From the NCBI GenBank assembly GCA_021780095.1, contig JAJXZK010000206.1, positions 1 to 10,474 on the forward strand: a stretch of 10,474 bases of DNA, written 5' to 3'. The notes below the pieces were generated by a model. That model was given only the letters and a program-made list of their open reading frames with translations, was not told where the DNA came from and did no database searches. Positions 6,462-10,474 of this stretch are shown here, piece by piece. Source of the stretch: Acidobacteriota bacterium (GTDB taxonomy: Bacteria > Acidobacteriota > Terriglobia > Terriglobales > Acidobacteriaceae). Both the position numbers and the translations under genes were made by a program. Each line of letters starts with the position of its first letter. Positions within the stretch are counted from its first letter, which is position 1.

Positions 6462-8345
6462 CTACTTATTCGGCGCATCCCCAGCACCATACACCAAAAA
6501 CGGCGCATCCTCGCCATAGCCGCGCTCGATCCCCGGGCCTTTTAGCGTAAGCCACACGGCGTATTCCCCGTTGGTCAACTTCAGTTTCGGGTCGCTCAAC
6601 TGGATGGCCGCCGTCGCGATAAAACTTCCATCCTTCGCGGTCAGCCACCCCACCGGCACTTCCTCCAGTTTCGAACCTTTTTCATCGACCAGAACGAAGC
6701 TGCCTTTCCAGTCTTTGGACGGGCGCTGCGCCAACTTGCCGACCGGAGTAATGCGCGCCAGCGTCCAGACGACATCGTCCGGAGAAAATGAATGACTTGG
6801 TTCCATCTGGATGGTGCATTGGCCGGCCCGCAAATAATTCGTCGTCGACGCATGATTGGGGCTTTGCGGCAATGGAGGAGAAAAGACGCACGATTTGCCG
6901 ATCGCCAGCGAACTGATCCGAACTGTTTCCCGCGCACTGGGAGGGGAGACTGTGAATTGTTTGGTCGATCCAGCCACAATTTTTCCAGTGGCATCGGCAG
7001 CCGCAATGCGCAGCCGATACACCCCAGGAATTACGTCCATGGCAAGATTCCAGACCGGCTCAACAGAAGTCCAGTCCAACCTGCCAACGATCGTGCCCAT
7101 CATCAGTCCGGTGTTCATCTGTTGCAGTTGCATCGCCACTTCCACATGGGGCGGAGGTGGAGCGTCGGAGGACCAGAACATTCCCGTGCTGACAATTTGG
7201 GTTCCCGTATGGCCGCCGCGATGCGGAAAATATTCCATTTGCGTGCCAAGTTGCAGCGCCGAACCGGCATCCGAAGAAGGCAATTCGAGCGCCTGTCGCA
7301 GCGCAGCCGAACCTTTGGACAACTCCTGCAATTGCACCAGACTGGGTGCGGCGTAGAACGTGGGAGCGTTTACAATCGCTTCTCGGCGCTGCGACGTGAT
7401 AGACACCGCATGGAGTCCTCCATCCATTTGTTTCGGGTCAAGATGCAGAACAAGATCGTACGCCGCCATTTGATCCTGCTGGATTTCCTGGAGGGTATCG
7501 TTTGCAAAATTGGAGATCCAGCCTTCCAGATGGTCGTCCCGCGTCAGAAGCATCCATGGGCCAAAGCCAACCGTGTAGTAATACGGGAACAGTCCCCGCA
7601 GGCGGCCGATTTCCTGAAAGCTGTCGGCGGCATAAATCACCGCGCCCGCGCTGCGAGCGGCAAATGCCACGTCGTGGGCCTCAAAGTTTTCGTACATCAG
7701 CACATCGTTGTCGAAAACCATCTCGTGAAAAATGTCGCCCAGCGACATCACAACACGGCGCCCAGGTAGATCGCGCATGCTTTCAATGGCGAGCGATGCG
7801 GTCCGGCGCCAGCCGTCGAGATCGGTTTCGGCGGGGTTTTCGCTGCGAATCCTCTTGAGCTCGTCAATCACCGTGGCCATGTCACGCGTATAGGCAGTCT
7901 GCTCGCCGCCATCGTCCAGAATGGAAACGTTCCAATCCAGGTTTGGCTTCGCCGTCAGGCTGGTGATCGCGTCGTCGATCGCATCGTCGCGGAACTGCGG
8001 CCCATCGAACGGAAGGACGATCAGCAGGTTGGGGCGGTCCTCCGGCTGTCCGGTCTTCGGGTTGAGGGTTTGGTCCCAGGGCCGGGAAAGTTGGAAGCTG
8101 CGCGGTTTGCCGTCCACGTTCAGGATCAGGTCGGACGCCTTCAGGTCTTTGACCGCCGCGACCGTGGTATGGCCGAAAACATGGATCGGAATTCGCAGCG
8201 TCTGGGCCTCTTGCATCGACGTCGGCAATTTCGGTCGCATGGCAGAGGGGGCATTTGTCTGCCCATACATCGGCGCTCGAAGAACCGCGCTGCAGACCAC
8301 CAAGATGAAGATTGCGATCCATTCCTGCAGATGTTTTTTGCTCAC
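6462..8345 (-). CDS. secreted VWFA-related domain protein (acidobacterial type)
   Basis: A 627-residue exported protein with a signal peptide or anchor at 1-29 (hydrophobic core IAIFILVVCSAVL). Residues about 45-90 form the typical opening strand pair (RIPIHVFGHTTVAAVKDLKASDL, then LNVDGKPRSFQL). The Rossmann-like VWA region follows at about 105-300: NLLIVLPFDGPQ, WNVSILDDGG, a SLAIESMRDLPGRRVVMSLGD helix-strand unit, and AVIYAADSF. The remaining ~300 residues look beta-rich. This order matches the VWFA-related proteins abundant in Acidobacteriota (TIGR03436-like), whose roles are largely unknown and thought extracellular. The metal-binding DxSxS site is not preserved: the position reads PFDGPQ. 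The start is GTG at 8345, supported by GGGAG five bases upstream. It is transcribed away from the mod operon. Confidence 0.8.
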   Translation of the reverse strand: MSKKHLQEWIAIFILVVCSAVLRAPMYGQTNAPSAMRPKLPTSMQEAQTLRIPIHVFGHTTVAAVKDLKASDLILNVDGKPRSFQLSRPWDQTLNPKTGQPEDRPNLLIVLPFDGPQFRDDAIDDAITSLTAKPNLDWNVSILDDGGEQTAYTRDMATVIDELKRIRSENPAETDLDGWRRTASLAIESMRDLPGRRVVMSLGDIFHEMVFDNDVLMYENFEAHDVAFAARSAGAVIYAADSFQEIGRLRGLFPYYYTVGFGPWMLLTRDDHLEGWISNFANDTLQEIQQDQMAAYDLVLHLDPKQMDGGLHAVSITSQRREAIVNAPTFYAAPSLVQLQELSKGSAALRQALELPSSDAGSALQLGTQMEYFPHRGGHTGTQIVSTGMFWSSDAPPPPHVEVAMQLQQMNTGLMMGTIVGRLDWTSVEPVWNLAMDVIPGVYRLRIAAADATGKIVAGSTKQFTVSPPSARETVRISSLAIGKSCVFSPPLPQSPNHASTTNYLRAGQCTIQMEPSHSFSPDDVVWTLARITPVGKLAQRPSKDWKGSFVLVDEKGSKLEEVPVGWLTAKDGSFIATAAIQLSDPKLKLTNGEYAVWLTLKGPGIERGYGEDAPFLVYGAGDAPNK

Positions 8346-8410
8346 CGCAACTCCCAGGTACTATCCAAAAATATTCAAGCTTTTAAGGTCACCTATTGGA
8401 CGGATTTCCT

Positions 8411-8426
8411 GGTGAACTGGCTCACC
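8411..8426. promoter_or_regulatory. imperfect palindrome in the divergent intergenic region
   Basis: GGTGAACTGGCTCACC has perfect 5-base arms (GGTGA and TCACC) around six bases. A related GGTCACC lies 24 bases to the left (8387-8393). It sits 66 bases upstream of the VWFA gene's GTG, and its size and symmetry fit a dimeric repressor or activator site. No regulator can be named from the sequence. Confidence 0.3.
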
Positions 8427-8483
8427 CCCTGAATCACGAGAGTGAAAGTACCCGGCATTCGCCCGCTTTTCTCCTGGCACAAT

Positions 8484-8529
8484 TCGTATACTTACATTCA
8501 CTTCAGAATCGTATAATTTCATCTATACT
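8484..8529 (+). promoter_or_regulatory. mod operon promoter with repeated TCGTATA elements (candidate operator)
   Basis: An A+T-rich island in GC-rich DNA directly before the regulator gene. A perfect TATAAT (8512-8517) is the best -10, with a weak -35 (CTTACA, 8491-8496, 15-base spacer). Two 13-base direct repeats, TCGTATACTTACA (8484-8496) and TCGTATAATTTCA (8509-8521), match at 11 positions. The second also forms an inverted repeat, GTATA-8 bases-TATAC (8511-8528). Spaced TATA half-sites after CG recall the general layout of ModE boxes, although the regulator here has an unrelated HTH type. A start point near 8524 would leave about 13 bases before the ATG and no Shine-Dalgarno. Confidence 0.5.
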
Positions 8530-8536
8530 GCGTTGT

Positions 8537-8938
8537 ATGGCAGACCTCTACACACCCCGCGATGCCGCCCAGCGCCTCGGCATCTCCTACCCAACCATCA
8601 AGCAATGGCTCTATCGCGGCAAGCTGCGCGCCGTCAAAACTCCGGGCGGCCACTACCGCATTCACGAGCGCGAAATTGAAGCAATGCTGCATCCCGGTGC
8701 GCCCTCCGCCATCAAGCAGAAAAAGCTCACCTCCTCGGTCAGCGGCCGCAACCAACTGGTTGGCAAGGTGGTGCAGGTCCGCTTCGACGGCCTGCTCGCG
8801 CAAGTCAAAATCGCCATCGGCGACCAATGTATCACCTCCATCATCACCGCCGACGCCGCCCGCGAGCTGCAACTGCGTCCCGGCATCAAAGCCGCCGCCC
8901 TTATCAAGGCCACGGAAGTGATGGTGGTCCGTGTCTAG
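8537..8938 (+). CDS. HTH-TOBE molybdate-responsive regulator (excisionase/MerR-like HTH)
   Basis: A 133-residue two-domain cytoplasmic protein. Residues 4-52 are an excisionase/MerR-like winged helix-turn-helix: YTPRDAAQRLGISYPTIKQW followed by the wing motif KTPGGHYRIHEREI. A basic linker (53-68) leads to a TOBE/Mop domain at 70-131, with NQLVGKVVQV, ITADAARELQLRPG and AALIKATEVMV, the small fold that binds molybdate or tungstate in ModE, ModC and molbindins. It probably senses cytoplasmic molybdate and controls the operon it heads, replacing ModE, whose N-terminal HTH is of another type. The ATG at 8537 (MADLY) begins exactly where the HTH domain should. An in-frame upstream extension to 8396 would run through the A+T-rich promoter. 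The stop TAG overlaps the modA start in GTGTCTAG, pointing to translational coupling. Confidence 0.85.
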   Translation: MADLYTPRDAAQRLGISYPTIKQWLYRGKLRAVKTPGGHYRIHEREIEAMLHPGAPSAIKQKKLTSSVSGRNQLVGKVVQVRFDGLLAQVKIAIGDQCITSIITADAARELQLRPGIKAAALIKATEVMVVRV

Positions 8939-9704
8939 CCCGCTCCGCAGATTATTTCTCGTGTGTGCTGTCTTGCTGCCAGCGCTGTTCGCGTCCGCGC
9001 AAACAAAAACCCTGCGCATCGCCGCCGCCACGGACCTGCAGCCGGTGCTCCCCTCCCTCATCCACAATTTCGAGAAACCCTCCGGCGCAAAGGTCGAAGT
9101 CTCCTACGCCTCTTCCGCTACCCTGGCCACGCAAATTCTGAACGGAGCGCCCTACGATCTTTTCCTCGCCGCCAACCTTGCCTTCCCGCAGAAAGTTGTC
9201 GCCGCCAACCTCGCCGACGAGTCCGCACCCATCACCTACGCGCAAGGATCTTTGGTCCTCTGGGCGCGCCATGGTCTCTTCCACCACGGCCTCAACATGC
9301 AATCTCTCACCAGTCCCACTGTACATAGCATCGCCGTCGCCAATCCAGTCCACGCACCCTACGGAGCTGCCGCCATGGCCGCGATTCAATCCCTGAACCT
9401 GAAGTCCGCGCTGCAGCCGAAGCTGGTCTTCGCGGAGAACATCGCGCAGGCCGCGCAATTCGGTCAGTCCGGCAACGCCGACTGTGCCTTGATTTCGAAA
9501 ACTCTTGCCATCACCAAAACCATGCAGCAGGCAGGCAGATTTGTCGTCGTTCCTGTCAGCGCCTATCCACCCATCCTGCAAGGCGCAGTTGTTCTGCGCA
9601 ACGCATCTGACAAACAAGCGGCACTCGCCTTTCTTCGCTATCTGCAATCTCCGGCTGGGCGCAACCTGCTCGCGACCGGCGGCCTGGTACCACCCGCGCA
9701 GTAA
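8931..9704 (+). CDS. modA: molybdate ABC transporter substrate-binding protein
   Basis: A 257-residue periplasmic binding protein that captures molybdate (or tungstate) for the ModBC transporter. The signal peptide is at 1-23 (RRLFLVCAVLLPALF, then ASA before Q24). Mature ModA motifs follow in order: RIAAATDLQPVLPSL (29-43), SSATLATQILNGAPYDLFLAA (61-81, whose serines are expected oxyanion ligands), YAQGSLVLW (103-111), AVANPVHAPYG (135-145), a helix around QFGQSGNADCALIS (176-189) and AYPPILQGAVVL (211-222). Length is normal for the family. The start is the GTG at 8931, overlapping the regulator's stop by eight bases. A weak GGTGG lies just before it, so translation probably depends on ribosomes leaving the regulator gene. 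modB follows after 25 bases. Confidence 0.93.
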   Translation: MSSPLRRLFLVCAVLLPALFASAQTKTLRIAAATDLQPVLPSLIHNFEKPSGAKVEVSYASSATLATQILNGAPYDLFLAANLAFPQKVVAANLADESAPITYAQGSLVLWARHGLFHHGLNMQSLTSPTVHSIAVANPVHAPYGAAAMAAIQSLNLKSALQPKLVFAENIAQAAQFGQSGNADCALISKTLAITKTMQQAGRFVVVPVSAYPPILQGAVVLRNASDKQAALAFLRYLQSPAGRNLLATGGLVPPAQ

Positions 9705-9729
9705 AACGTCGCAACAAGAAACGACAACC

Positions 9730-10419
9730 ATGGACACGGTCGCACTGCTATTAACGCTTCGCCTCGCACTGCTCACCACCTGCATCCTGCTAGTGATCGC
9801 CGTGCCGCTGGCCTACTGGCTCGCGTTTACCGGCAGCCGCGCAAAAGTATTTGTCCAGGCCGTCTGCGCGCTCCCCATCGTGTTGCCGCCCACCGTGCTC
9901 GGGTTCTATCTGCTGGTCGCCCTCGGCCCGCGCACCGCCTTCGGTCGCGCCCTCACCCATCTTCTCGGCCATCCGCTCGCTTTCTCCTTTGCCGGATTAG
10001 TAGTCGGCTCCGTCATCTACAGCCTGCCCTTCGCCGTGCAGCCGTTGGCCGCGGGCTTCGCCGCTGTCGATCGCGGGATGCTCGACGCCGCCGCCACCCT
10101 CGGCAGCAGTCGCTGGGACAGAATGCGGCGCGTCGTTCTCCCTCTCTCTCGCGGGTCGCTGCTCACCGCTTCTGTGTTGAGCTTCGCCCACACCATCGGC
10201 GAGTTCGGCGTCGTCCTCATGATTGGCGGCAACCTCCCCGGCGCAACCCGCACGCTCTCCATCGCGCTCTACGATCAGGTCCAGGATTTTCAATATACCC
10301 AGGCCAATCGCACCGCGCTCTTTCTGCTGGCAATTTGTCTGATCGCGCTGATGCTGCTCTACAGCCAGCGCACCGACCGCAATGCCGGACGAAATCTCAG
10401 GAGCGGCGACCTTGTCTGA
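9730..10419 (+). CDS. modB: molybdate ABC transporter permease
   Basis: A 229-residue inner-membrane permease with about five to six helices (first at about 5-30, last at about 195-211). LPIVLPPTVLGFYLL (48-62) is typical of ModB. The cytoplasmic EAA loop that docks on the ATPase is at about 119-140, with DAAATLGSSRWDRM then VVLPLS. GEFGVVLMIGGNLPGATRT (157-175) is the usual conserved C-terminal block. It forms the channel for molybdate delivered by ModA. I chose the ATG at 9730 (MDTVALLLTL), which gives the family's normal short N-terminus. The longer in-frame start at 9505 lies deep inside modA. The ribosome site is weak (AAGAAA about 8 bases before). The stop TGA overlaps the next start as TTGTCTGA. 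Confidence 0.93.
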   Translation: MDTVALLLTLRLALLTTCILLVIAVPLAYWLAFTGSRAKVFVQAVCALPIVLPPTVLGFYLLVALGPRTAFGRALTHLLGHPLAFSFAGLVVGSVIYSLPFAVQPLAAGFAAVDRGMLDAAATLGSSRWDRMRRVVLPLSRGSLLTASVLSFAHTIGEFGVVLMIGGNLPGATRTLSIALYDQVQDFQYTQANRTALFLLAICLIALMLLYSQRTDRNAGRNLRSGDLV

Positions 10420-10474
10420 CGCATCAACTCCAAGCCGCGAGCTGGCTGACCCAACGCATCCCAGCGCCGGCAAC
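10412..10474 (+). CDS. modC: start of probable molybdate ABC transporter ATPase, cut by the window end
   Basis: Only 21 codons are visible (MSDASTPSRELADPTHPSAG and one more), all before any ATPase motif, so the assignment rests on position. The third gene of a modA-modB operon is normally modC. The start is a TTG overlapping the modB stop in TTGTCTGA, preceded by AGGAG (10399-10403) at an ideal 8-base spacing. No other start codon occurs in this frame to the window end. The polar opening could be a non-conserved N-terminal extension before the Walker A region. Confidence 0.5.
   Translation, partial: MSDASTPSRELADPTHPSAGN

Noticed and set aside
6792..7769. 325-codon open frame on the plus strand
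   Set aside because: It is antisense to the VWFA-related gene; the translation has no family features and is rich in Arg, Gln and His, as expected of a GC-rich shadow frame.
8396..8536. Longer N-terminus for the HTH-TOBE regulator
   Set aside because: The 47 extra codons run through the A+T-rich promoter with TATAAT, and the HTH domain starts naturally at the 8537 ATG.
8346..8536. Molybdenum cofactor riboswitch ahead of the mod operon
   Set aside because: The predicted leader is only about 13 bases, and I could not recognise the conserved helices in the region.
9505..9729. Longer N-terminus for modB
   Set aside because: The extension lies within the modA coding sequence; the 9730 ATG gives the normal ModB N-terminus.
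8952..9785. 277-codon open frame on the minus strand
   Set aside because: It lies opposite modA, whose motifs are complete; the antisense translation is low-complexity and shows no domain.

Overview
The window is a GC-rich bacterial chromosome segment, most likely from Acidobacteriota (class Terriglobia, in the broad neighbourhood of Koribacter or Terriglobus). The main clue is the large secreted protein at 6462-8345, which looks like the VWFA-related family that is strongly expanded in that phylum; the placement is an inference from gene content. No rRNA, tRNA, CRISPR array or insertion sequence was seen. No gene-free stretch exceeds 300 bases. The two largest are 5270-5443 (174 bases, with a small inverted repeat) and 8346-8536 (191 bases, a divergent promoter region).

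Left part (1-5269). The 3' end of an RseP-type site-2 membrane protease runs rightward and meets a leftward series of genes. Read in their own direction, from right to left, these are: a short broken zinc-ribbon remnant that resembles the start of threonine synthase, a Cof-type HAD phosphatase, a secreted lytic transglycosylase, a flippase-like eight-helix membrane protein of the LPG synthase TM family, and an FTR1-type iron permease. The HAD and transglycosylase genes are 10 bases apart and the transglycosylase and flippase genes 30 bases apart, so they may be co-transcribed. The theme is envelope maintenance, but no single pathway is proven. A GC-rich palindrome occurs twice, at both ends of the HAD gene.

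Middle (5444-6353). Two small genes of visibly lower GC sit tail to tail with 3' ends overlapping by 23 bases. One encodes a single-pass membrane protein resembling DUF6680; the other is a compact beta-rich protein resembling GrlR. They look like an acquired accessory cassette of unknown function.

Right part (6462-10474). The secreted VWFA-related protein is divergent from a molybdate uptake operon. That operon consists of a small regulator joining an excisionase/MerR-like helix-turn-helix to a TOBE (molybdate-binding) domain, then modA, modB and the first 21 codons of a probable modC. The regulator-modA and modB-modC junctions both use 8-base overlaps with non-ATG starts. The A+T-rich promoter ahead of the regulator carries repeated TCGTATA-like elements that could be its operators, giving a simple molybdate feedback loop without a classical ModE.
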